From NCBI GenBank assembly GCA_013041835.1, contig JABDRH010000458.1, forward strand, positions 1 through 11,904: 11,904 nt of DNA. The letters are read 5' to 3'. This document shows, one piece after another, positions 1-5,593 of the stretch; position 1 is the stretch's first letter; the number at the start of each line of letters is the position of its first letter. The stretch comes from Desulfatitalea sp. Lineage in GTDB: Bacteria > Desulfobacterota > Desulfobacteria > Desulfobacterales > Desulfosarcinaceae. The notes beneath the pieces are model-generated. The model saw only the letters and a program-made list of their open reading frames with translations. It was not told where the DNA came from and made no database searches. The position numbers and the translations under genes were made by a program.

Positions 1-1129
1 GGGCGATGAATCCTGAGACGCCGGTATGGCTCGGCAAGGGGACCGCCAACAACGTCTTGATTTTAGGGTACCCGCGGGGAAGCGGCCCCCATGGGGGAGT
101 GTTTTCGTTGGCCTGCAAGATCTGGGACTCTCCGGTTTGCACAAGCTGGCGCCAGAGGCCGTTGATTTCGAACTTTTCAGCGACCGGCACATGTTCCTCC
201 TGTTGGACCACGGCTTGATCCGCAACGGAAACGACGCGCCAACACCCCTCCTGATTCTCGACCATGAAACCGAATGGGCTATCGGTCAACGCCTTGGCTG
301 CCTGCAAACAGGTGCCGGCCAACGCCTGTTCGCTATTGCGGTCGGTAACAATTTGATGCAGCACCTGATTGATGGCATCCAACAACTTGGATTTGCGATG
401 GATTTGCTCTTCGGCCATTTCTCGCTCAAGCACTTCAAGCTGCAACCGCTTATTGGTCTGGACCAGATCGTCGGTGCGCGCTTGCACCTGGTTTTCGAAT
501 TTATATTTATATGCCGCCAACTCATCCTCAATGCGACTGAGCTTCGACAAATCCTGAGTCAACAATAGGTTCCTGAAAGCCAGCCGAGTGGTTTCGTGCG
601 CAATATTCTCAATCCAGGCCAGCACCTTTTCGAAGTCTTGCCGGTTTGCTTTGGGCAAATGGTTGATGCAGCGCAACAATTTATCACCGTCCAGGCGGAT
701 CATTTGCGCATATGTCAAGATTTGTGCACTATTAGATAATTCCGGGCAGTATTGGCAGATCCACCAGTTGGCCAGATGGCGCTTTTGCACCACGATGGGA
801 ACGGCCGCCTTAAGCACACCAACGCCTTCGCACTGTTCAACAAAAGGTATTTGTGCACGCCTGGCTTTCATTGAGAGGGTGCGCAGATTGACCAGGCAGT
901 CATCCAGACCTTTTGCAGATTGCTTCACCTGACGGCAAATCGGCAAATCATTGCTGGGCATGGTCAGTGGATTGCCGTCCACATCGGCGATCACAATTTT
1001 AACATTGCCGATGCGCGCCAGTCGGTCTTGCAGATGCTGAAGATCGGCCAAAGGCAGGAAGTCCAACAGGGAAATCCAGTTCAATGCCGATAAATTCCCG
1101 GCCTCGGCGTTTGAGGCATTGCGATTCAT
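1..1129 (-). CDS. PocR-domain / GAF sensor protein (3' end outside window)
   Basis: This is an open minus-strand frame of 376 codons that continues past base 1, so the C-terminal output domain is not visible. Residues about 19-190 resemble the PocR ligand-binding domain: a DVDGNPLT strand, then spaced cysteines C65, C78 and C100, a hydrophobic AAVPIVV strand and a WWICQYC stretch. Residues about 200-250 are charged and heptad-like, which suggests a signalling coiled coil. Residues about 251-376 look like the first part of a GAF domain. Such proteins usually end in a histidine kinase or GGDEF domain; which one applies here cannot be told. The ATG at 1129 is the only in-frame ATG after the upstream stop at 1148-1150, and a GGGGA stretch precedes it. 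No signal peptide or membrane segment is seen, so the visible part is probably cytoplasmic. It lies about 250 nt downstream of a GEMM riboswitch and terminator on the same strand. Confidence 0.8.
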   Translation of the reverse strand, partial: MNRNASNAEAGNLSALNWISLLDFLPLADLQHLQDRLARIGNVKIVIADVDGNPLTMPSNDLPICRQVKQSAKGLDDCLVNLRTLSMKARRAQIPFVEQCEGVGVLKAAVPIVVQKRHLANWWICQYCPELSNSAQILTYAQMIRLDGDKLLRCINHLPKANRQDFEKVLAWIENIAHETTRLAFRNLLLTQDLSKLSRIEDELAAYKYKFENQVQARTDDLVQTNKRLQLEVLEREMAEEQIHRKSKLLDAINQVLHQIVTDRNSEQALAGTCLQAAKALTDSPFGFMVENQEGCWRVVSVADQAVVQQEEHVPVAEKFEINGLWRQLVQTGESQILQANENTPPWGPLPRGYPKIKTLLAVPLPSHTGVSGFIA

Positions 1130-1360
1130 CCATTCATCCCCAATAGGTCACACATCAACCCCATGGCCGCTCAGCGATTCGGTCGTCGTGCAACATCCCC
1201 ATGGGATGGATGTGCAAACCATTGTTCAATTTTCAACGGATGCCAGGAATAGTTGCTTGCCTACTTCCATCTGAAAAAGTGCGGGACGTCACTGTGGCAT
1301 CGGCAAGGATGCCTGCTTTTGTTTCAATGCCAGCGCAATATACCCCTCGTATGACGCCCG
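1130..1360 (-). other. untranslated leader between riboswitch and PocR gene
   Basis: This stretch holds no convincing gene on either strand. It would be the distal leader of the PocR-domain gene, giving more than 200 nt between the riboswitch expression platform and the start codon. Short open frames exist but have no ribosome-binding site or recognisable product. A second promoter inside the leader cannot be excluded. Confidence 0.5.
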
Positions 1361-1388
1361 TGTGCCACCTTCACCCCAAGATGGCACA
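1361..1388 (-). other. 11-bp hairpin just after the terminator U-tract
   Basis: The plus-strand arms are TGTGCCACCTT (1361-1371) and AAGATGGCACA (1378-1388) with a 6-nt loop. They pair with one G-U wobble in the minus-strand transcript. The hairpin directly follows the seven-U tract of the terminator at 1388-1419. Its upstream arm is also complementary to GGGCACA at 1423-1429, so it can take part in an alternative fold of the leader. Confidence 0.55.
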
Positions 1389-1419
1389 AAAAAACCGGAC
1401 TGCCGCCGGACAAGCCGGT
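1388..1419 (-). terminator. intrinsic terminator downstream of the riboswitch
   Basis: Reading the minus strand, ACCGG (1415-1419) pairs with CCGGT (1394-1398). An inner helix follows (CT-GTC with GGC-AG, each side carrying a bulged T) with a CGGC loop. A run of seven T follows at once (1388-1394). The position 3' of the aptamer and 5' of the PocR gene fits a transcription-attenuation platform. Confidence 0.6.
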
Positions 1420-1439
1420 CAATGTGCCCTTGGTTCCCG

Positions 1440-1526
1440 GGCACCCCGGCTATCCGCATCGGCAGATCCGTCGCTTTCCGTCCTTCAGTTACCCACAGTT
1501 TGGCTTTGCTGGCCGTGAATCTTGCC
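1440..1526 (-). ncRNA. GEMM-type cyclic-dinucleotide riboswitch aptamer
   Basis: The minus strand carries the hallmark GEMM-I segments in order: AAAGCCAAAC (1498-1507), a GNRA-type loop GTAA (1489-1492), GGACGGAAAGC (1473-1483), a CGGATCT receptor-like segment, and GATAGCCGGGGTGCC (1440-1454). Terminal GGCA (1523-1526) can pair with TGCC (1440-1443) as P1. The GTAA-capped hairpin is imperfect, with wobbles and one mismatch. The family binds cyclic di-GMP, or 3',3'-cGAMP in the GEMM-Ib subclass known from Geobacter and relatives. I cannot assign the ligand by eye, because the base that separates the subclasses lies in a segment whose alignment is ambiguous here. A terminator follows, and the next gene downstream is the PocR-domain sensor. 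Confidence 0.75.
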
Positions 1527-1532
1527 AAAAAA

Positions 1533-1604
1533 TTACAAGCAATTAATGCGCCATTTTATCGAAACTTGTCAAATTGCGGCAACAATGGCGCAATTTGCTT
1601 GTAA
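1533..1604. repeat. long imperfect inverted repeat around a promoter
   Basis: The left arm 1533-1555 and right arm 1584-1604 are inverted copies. There are 10 identical bases (TTACAAGCAA), a short unequal centre (TTAA against AT) and 9 identical bases (TGCGCCATT), separated by 28 bp. A nested perfect 8-bp inverted repeat, CAAATTGC (1570-1577) and GCAATTTG (1590-1597), shares the right arm. The repeat encloses the candidate -35 box and overlaps the -10 box of the minus-strand promoter, so it is a candidate operator. Confidence 0.75.
1543..1572 (-). promoter_or_regulatory. candidate sigma70 promoter for the riboswitch transcript
   Basis: A perfect TTGACA lies at 1567-1572 (minus strand), with an 18-bp spacer to CATTAA at 1543-1548. 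The -10 box is weak (3 of 6). Transcription would start close to 1536, just before the GEMM aptamer. The -35 lies in the loop of the inverted repeat and the -10 in its left arm. Confidence 0.45.
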
Positions 1605-1748
1605 TATCGGATTTTCTTGGTGCAACGATCGCCAACGACCCGATATGCGCTGATGGGTCTTATGAAATAAACTTCACAGTGAATGGGAATAATCTTTCCA
1701 GTATTGTATACCCAATATCCATCGCCCGATCAATAGCGCACCATGGAA
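1605..1748. other. intergenic region without recognised features
   Basis: This is part of the roughly 770-bp gap between the divergent PocR and mlaC genes. I see no gene, RNA motif or convincing repeat in this stretch. Short open frames here have no ribosome-binding site and no recognisable product. Confidence 0.4.
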
Positions 1749-1766
1749 ACGCTGATATTTCAGCGT
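1749..1766. promoter_or_regulatory. palindrome upstream of the mlaC promoter
   Basis: Perfect 7-bp arms ACGCTGA (1749-1755) and TCAGCGT (1760-1766) are separated by TATT. The centre lies about 15 bp upstream of the -35 box at 1772, a usual place for a dimeric regulator site. No regulator can be named. Confidence 0.45.
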
Positions 1767-1771
1767 CCTGC

Positions 1772-1800
1772 TTGACACGCCAGCGCCCCTTTTTTATAGT
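1772..1800 (+). promoter_or_regulatory. sigma70-type promoter of mlaC-mlaA
   Basis: A perfect TTGACA at 1772-1777, a 17-bp spacer and TATAGT at 1795-1800 (5 of 6) make a strong housekeeping promoter. The start site would be near 1807, giving a leader of about 90 nt to the mlaC start codon. Confidence 0.7.
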
Positions 1801-1899
1801 GGGCGATAATATTTTTGCATGCAGCGTTATCGTATTCTATTTCGGATTCGATAGGTTACAACTGCGCTGAATCATTTCCCCACTGGGAAGGAGATCGCT

Positions 1900-2523
1900 A
1901 TGAAACACATTCGTTGGGCCGTCATTGGGGTTGTCTTATGTTTGTGCCCGGGACACGGGCTGCTGGCCGCAACCCAGCAAGCCGAACAGATACCGTTGAC
2001 CCCCTTGGCCACCGTCAAACATAGTATCGATCAAATTGTTGAAGTTTTGAGAGATCCTGCCTTTTCAGCCGCTGACCAAAAACAGGCCCAAAGGGACAAA
2101 ATCAAGGAGATCGCTTACCCCATGTTCGATTTCAAGGAAATCAGCCGCCGAGCAGTGGGGCCCAAGTGGCAATCGTTCACCATCGATGAAAAGACCCGCT
2201 TTACCGATGTATTTGCCAAGTTTTTGGCCAATACCTACGTTGATCGCATTCAGGGGGAATATCAAAACGAACAAGTGGTCTATGTCAATGAACTGGTCAA
2301 GGCGCCATTGGCCCTGGTACGCACCAAGTTGGTACGGCAGAGTGTCTCCATGCCCCTGGACTATCGCCTGCGGCAAACCGACGGCCAATGGAAGATTTAC
2401 GATATCTTGGTGGAAGACGGTGTGAGCCTGGTCAAAAATTACCGGGTGCAGTTTCAATCTTTTCTGCAAAAGGAGTCCCCGGCCCGATTGATTGAAACAT
2501 TGTTGTCCAAACTCAACCCGTAG
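1900..2523 (+). CDS. mlaC: MlaC/Ttg2D family phospholipid-binding protein
   Basis: The product (207 aa) is a periplasmic phospholipid carrier of the Mla pathway, which moves lipids between the outer-membrane MlaA complex and the inner-membrane MlaFEDB transporter. The N-terminus is a signal peptide: positive MKHIR, a hydrophobic core to about residue 23, and likely cleavage near LLAA. The mature part shows family features: a FDFKEISRRAVGPKW segment after the first helices, a KFLANTYVDRIQ helix, and a GQWKIYDILVEDGVSLVKNYR stretch ending in a C-terminal helix. The length is typical for the family. AAGGAG lies 7 nt before the ATG. It is followed after 48 bp by mlaA on the same strand, and a strong promoter lies upstream. 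No mlaD, mlaE or mlaF is in this window. Confidence 0.92.
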   Translation: MKHIRWAVIGVVLCLCPGHGLLAATQQAEQIPLTPLATVKHSIDQIVEVLRDPAFSAADQKQAQRDKIKEIAYPMFDFKEISRRAVGPKWQSFTIDEKTRFTDVFAKFLANTYVDRIQGEYQNEQVVYVNELVKAPLALVRTKLVRQSVSMPLDYRLRQTDGQWKIYDILVEDGVSLVKNYRVQFQSFLQKESPARLIETLLSKLNP

Positions 2524-2571
2524 CATGCCGTTTGACATGTTTAAAAATGCATAGGACGGCGGATCCAACCC

Positions 2572-3420
2572 ATGAACCATCGATACTTCAGCGCGGTGAT
2601 CACAATCGCCGCCATCTACGGCCTGCTGGCAGGATGTGCCGCAGGCCGTCGCAATGCCTTGGAACCAGCGGTGCCCCTACTGCTGAAAAAGCCCCCCGTT
2701 TTGCTGGCCGCCAACACGAATACGAACCTGATCGCTCAAAATGAACCGGGTGACGATGACTTCTCCCTGCTCGAAGATGACCTGGCCTGGGACGACAGTG
2801 AGACAGAAGAGATTTACGCTGTTGCCGATCCGCTTGAAAAGTGGAACCGGGCCATGTTCGTGTTCAACGACAAGCTTTACTTCTGGATGATGAAGCCGGC
2901 GGCCCAGGGTTATCGTTTTGTGGTGCCCCCGCCGGCCCGCTCCGGCGTCAAGAATTTCTTCTTCAACGCATCGGCGCCCATCCGCGTGGTCAACAATATT
3001 CTGCAGGGTAAAGGTCATGCCGCCGAAGCCGAAGTGGCCCGATTCCTTTATAACGCAACCCTGGGATTGCTCGGGTTCGGCAATCCCGCCGCAAAACATC
3101 CTGAACTGAATCCGCCGGTGGAGGACCTGGGTCAAACATTGGCCAAATACGGCTTCATCGACGGTTTCTTCATTATGTGGCCCTTCCTGGGGCCGTCCAC
3201 CCTGCGGGACTCGGCCGGCACGTTCGGCGACCGCTTCCTGAATCCCTTTGGCTACGTGGAACCGGTTGAGGCCTCCTTGGCCATCGGCGCCTACGACGTG
3301 CTCAACGACCTCTCTTTCCGCATCGGCGACTATGAATCCCTTAAGCAAGCCGCTCTGGACCCCTACGAAGCCTACCGTAACGGGTATATTCAGCTACGAC
3401 AGTTGAAGATCAAGCAGTAG
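2572..3420 (+). CDS. mlaA: MlaA/VacJ family outer-membrane lipoprotein
   Basis: The product (282 aa) is the outer-membrane component that removes misplaced phospholipids from the outer leaflet and passes them to MlaC. A lipoprotein signal peptide ends in the lipobox LLAG-C22. Residues about 23-85 form a poorly conserved, acid-rich linker. The MlaA domain starts at D86 (DPLEKWNRAMFVFND) and includes PPPARSGVKNFFFN, the LYNATLGLLGFGNPA segment, GQTLAKYG, a PFLGPSTLRDSAG loop, and the C-terminal DPYEAYRNGY. The linker makes the protein somewhat longer than the E. coli form. The ribosome-binding site is weak (AGGA about 15 nt away, or GGA about 8 nt away). Its last 11 bp overlap the convergent RACo-like gene. 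It is probably co-transcribed with mlaC. Confidence 0.93.
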   Translation: MNHRYFSAVITIAAIYGLLAGCAAGRRNALEPAVPLLLKKPPVLLAANTNTNLIAQNEPGDDDFSLLEDDLAWDDSETEEIYAVADPLEKWNRAMFVFNDKLYFWMMKPAAQGYRFVVPPPARSGVKNFFFNASAPIRVVNNILQGKGHAAEAEVARFLYNATLGLLGFGNPAAKHPELNPPVEDLGQTLAKYGFIDGFFIMWPFLGPSTLRDSAGTFGDRFLNPFGYVEPVEASLAIGAYDVLNDLSFRIGDYESLKQAALDPYEAYRNGYIQLRQLKIKQ

Positions 3421-4987
3421 GCGATACCGGTGCCACCACCGACGGAAACCGCCGCTTGTCGGTGTGGGGGATAAATTTAGCCGCCGAAAAGCGGTTCATG
3501 AAGTCCTGGTTGACATTCAGCTCCATGTAGGTGATGCCGTCCCGGACAGCGGCAGCCTCTGCCACGGCATCACGGGAAAAAAGCGCCAGGGTGGCGCCGG
3601 CCAAAGAGGTATTGCCCACGGGTTGAAAACAGGCCAGGGGCAAATCCGGCAGCATGCCGATGGTAACGGCCGCGCCAGGATCGATGAACGCGCCGAAGGT
3701 GCCGGCCACCAAAAAGCGTTTGATCTCTTCCAGGGTCAATCCCATGCTGCCGGTGATGGTCTCGAGGATGGTATACATGGCGGCCTTGGATCGTACCAGG
3801 CTGTCCATGTCGGCCTGGCTTACGCACAGCGCCTGCCCGTTGGCTGCCTGTTCGGCGGGCACCACGGTGACATGGTGCATGCCGTTTTCGGTGGTAAAGC
3901 GTTTTGGAAAACGCTCCGGGCGAAACTTGCCGCGAATGTCGATCATGCCGGCCAAAAACATCTGCGCCGCCAGATCGATGATGCCCGATCCGCAAATGCC
4001 CCGGGGGGGCAGGTCGTCGATGGTATGGATCTCAAAGGCGGCGCTATGCGGATCGATGCGCACACGGTCGACGACGCCCGGTCCGGCGGTGGTGCCCATG
4101 CGGGTAACACCGCCCTCAAGGGCCGGCCCGGCGGCTCCGGCACAGGCCATCAACCACTCTCGGTTGCCCAACACCACTTCGGCGTTGGTCCCCACATCCA
4201 CCAGCAACACGGGTTCCCGGCTGCGGTGCATCCGCGTGTGGATAATGCCCGCGACAAGATCACCGCCGAAGTAGCTGCCCACGCCGGGGAAAATCCATAC
4301 CCGGGCGTTGGGCGCCGCCAGCAGCCCGATGTGGTCGGCGGGGATCAGCCCAAAGCGATTGGCGGCGGGAATGTAAGGTTCGCGAATCATCCAGTGCACG
4401 GGTATTCCGGCCAGCAAGTGGCTCATGGCCGTGTTGCCGGCGACGCTGATCAGGTGCAGCCGCCGGGTATTCAACCCGCATGTACGGCACAGCTCGGCGA
4501 CATGGGTGTTAATGCCGTGAACAATTTTTTGTTGCAACGCCGCCAGGCCGCCGGGCTGATCGGCATGGTGGATGCGGACCAGAATATCGGGCCCGATTTC
4601 CACCTGGGGGTTATCAAAAGCGGTTTCGGCAAGGATGATGCGCTTTTCCAGGTCCACCAGGCGCAACACAACCCGGGTGGTGCCCAAATCCACGGCGAGG
4701 CCGGCCAATATTTCAGGCTGCTTTTGGGGCGCTACGTGCACCAGCACCCAGGCATCCTGGTCCCGAAAAAGCACACAACGCACATGATAATTCGCTTGCC
4801 TGAACAAAGGGGGAAGTTGCGCGACCAGCGACAGGTCCATGTGAATGCAAGCCGCCCGAAGTTGGTGCTGTAGCGCCAGACCTAGCCGGTCGGCGTCGGC
4901 CGCATTGTTCTGCAACGAGGGCGGCTCTAATCGCACGGACACGACCCAACCGGGTGTTTCCGGATTCGCATGGGACATTGGGGTCAT
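3410..4987 (-). CDS. RACo-like ASKHA / DUF4445 protein without ferredoxin domain
   Basis: The product (525 aa) belongs to the ASKHA ATPase family whose best-known member, RACo, uses ATP to reactivate corrinoid proteins by one-electron reduction. Residues about 14-95 match the RACo middle domain (RLEPPSL, then DADRLGLAL). The ATPase follows: AVDLGTT at 98-104, NPQVEIGPDILVRI, SVAGNTAMSHLL, VGSYFGGDLVAGII, LLVDVGTNAEVVLGN, AGAAGPALEGG, ICGSGIIDL, and near the end LVAGTFGAFIDP and VGNTSLAGA. The usual N-terminal [2Fe-2S] domain is absent. I chose the ATG at 4987 because AAGGA lies 7 nt upstream. The frame is open to an ATG at 5083, but those extra 32 residues carry no cysteine cluster and do not resemble the family. 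No corrinoid protein or methyltransferase gene is adjacent, so the physiological partner is unknown. The 3' end overlaps mlaA by 11 bp. Confidence 0.88.
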   Translation of the reverse strand: MTPMSHANPETPGWVVSVRLEPPSLQNNAADADRLGLALQHQLRAACIHMDLSLVAQLPPLFRQANYHVRCVLFRDQDAWVLVHVAPQKQPEILAGLAVDLGTTRVVLRLVDLEKRIILAETAFDNPQVEIGPDILVRIHHADQPGGLAALQQKIVHGINTHVAELCRTCGLNTRRLHLISVAGNTAMSHLLAGIPVHWMIREPYIPAANRFGLIPADHIGLLAAPNARVWIFPGVGSYFGGDLVAGIIHTRMHRSREPVLLVDVGTNAEVVLGNREWLMACAGAAGPALEGGVTRMGTTAGPGVVDRVRIDPHSAAFEIHTIDDLPPRGICGSGIIDLAAQMFLAGMIDIRGKFRPERFPKRFTTENGMHHVTVVPAEQAANGQALCVSQADMDSLVRSKAAMYTILETITGSMGLTLEEIKRFLVAGTFGAFIDPGAAVTIGMLPDLPLACFQPVGNTSLAGATLALFSRDAVAEAAAVRDGITYMELNVNQDFMNRFSAAKFIPHTDKRRFPSVVAPVSPTA

Positions 4988-5071
4988 GTTCGCATCCTTG
5001 GGGTAATGCGGGTGAGGCAAAGGATCCCGCACCGATGCTCCACCATCAGGGAATCGGGCCTCGAAACAGAA

Positions 5072-5100
5072 ATGGACCGGCACTGTTTTAGCCGATCCAT
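5072..5100 (-). terminator. hairpin, possible rpmB terminator
   Basis: Arms 5072-5081 and 5091-5100 form a 10-bp stem with one G-T wobble and a 9-nt loop. On the minus strand the stem is followed by TTCTGTTTC, a weak U-rich tail. It lies between the rpmB stop and the RACo-like gene and could separate their transcription. Confidence 0.45.
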
Positions 5101-5154
5101 GGGGTGTGGCATTATTTTGTGGAACCGCTTAAAAGAGGCACCGGTGTATTCGGG

Positions 5155-5346
5155 TTAGGCGGATTTCACCACGTGGCCCGATTTGATGCAGTTGGTACAA
5201 ACCACCATTTTCTGAGGACGTCCGTCTTTGATGGCGCGCACACTTTGCAGGTTGGGCTTGAAACGACGTTTGGTGACATTGTGGGCATGGCTCACATTGC
5301 AGCCCACCATCGGTTTTTTTCCACAGATCTCACACACCTTTGCCAT
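5155..5346 (-). CDS. rpmB: 50S ribosomal protein L28 (zinc-ribbon form)
   Basis: The product (63 aa) is a small, basic ribosomal large-subunit protein. It starts [12 protein letters not shown] and contains the family signature [18 protein letters not shown] followed by a basic, strand-rich tail. Two CxxC pairs (C5/C8 and C50/C53) show the zinc-binding form of L28. I chose the ATG at 5346 because the conserved MAKVC start begins there and GGAG lies 8 nt upstream; a start further upstream would add seven unrelated residues. The gene stands alone, with no rpmG beside it, and is divergent from nifU. It has its own promoter and a hairpin-rich leader. Confidence 0.96.
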   Translation of the reverse strand: MAKVCEICGKKPMVGCNVSHAHNVTKRRFKPNLQSVRAIKDGRPQKMVVCTNCIKSGHVVKSA

Positions 5347-5361
5347 TGCGCATCTCCAATC

Positions 5362-5393
5362 GGGCACTTGCCCATCGTTTCGGGTCGATGGGC
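5362..5393 (-). promoter_or_regulatory. mutually exclusive hairpins in the rpmB leader
   Basis: In the rpmB leader a perfect 8-bp stem (5370-5377 with 5386-5393, loop 8 nt) shares bases 5370-5373 with a second small hairpin nearer the start codon (GGGCA 5362-5366 with TGCCC 5369-5373). Only one can form at a time. The second lies just upstream of the GGAG ribosome-binding site. Regulatory use is inferred; this does not match an L28 leader I know. Confidence 0.4.
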
Positions 5394-5413
5394 TGAATTA
5401 TTCAAAGAGTAGC

Positions 5414-5442
5414 CTCATACCTTCTCCTGGGTCGCTTGTAAA
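5414..5442 (-). promoter_or_regulatory. sigma70-type promoter of rpmB
   Basis: On the minus strand TTTACA (5437-5442, 5 of 6), a 17-bp spacer and TATGAG (5414-5419, 4 of 6) form a good promoter. The start site would be near 5407, giving a leader of about 60 nt that includes the hairpin region. Confidence 0.55.
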
Positions 5443-5490
5443 GCCTTTTTATGGGCAATATAAAATCGAACGTCGTCGATCTCTTTTCGT

Positions 5491-5519
5491 TTGGCACCTA
5501 ACGCATCGGTTCGGATAAC
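5491..5519 (+). promoter_or_regulatory. candidate sigma70 promoter of nifU-nifS
   Basis: TTGGCA (5491-5496, 5 of 6), a 17-bp spacer and GATAAC (5514-5519, 4 of 6) would start transcription near 5526, about 68 nt before nifU. A further TTGACA at 5547-5552 has only a weak -10 partner and would leave almost no leader. No IscR-type operator was recognised. Confidence 0.5.
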
Positions 5520-5593
5520 TTTGCATTTATGAATTGATGCTTATGGTTGACAAAATGCAAGATAGCATCCATCAAACTATCGGGAGGAGCACC

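Noticed and set aside
26..568. Plus-strand open frame of 180 codons at the left edge
   Set aside because: It lies antisense to the PocR/GAF gene, whose minus-strand frame is open for the full 376 codons and matches known domains. The plus-strand product matches no family I recognise.
1201..1604. Several short open frames on both strands
   Set aside because: They overlap the riboswitch, terminator and promoter repeat, lack ribosome-binding sites and encode no recognisable protein.
2677..3348. Minus-strand open frame of 223 codons
   Set aside because: It is antisense to mlaA, which matches its family across the whole length.
3464..4873. Plus-strand open frame of 469 codons
   Set aside because: It is antisense to the RACo-like gene. 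Its product is rich in Gly, His and Gln with no family features, as expected from the reverse of a GC-rich gene.
4988..5083. Longer N-terminus for the RACo-like protein
   Set aside because: It lacks family similarity and a cysteine cluster, whereas the ATG at 4987 has AAGGA at the right spacing.
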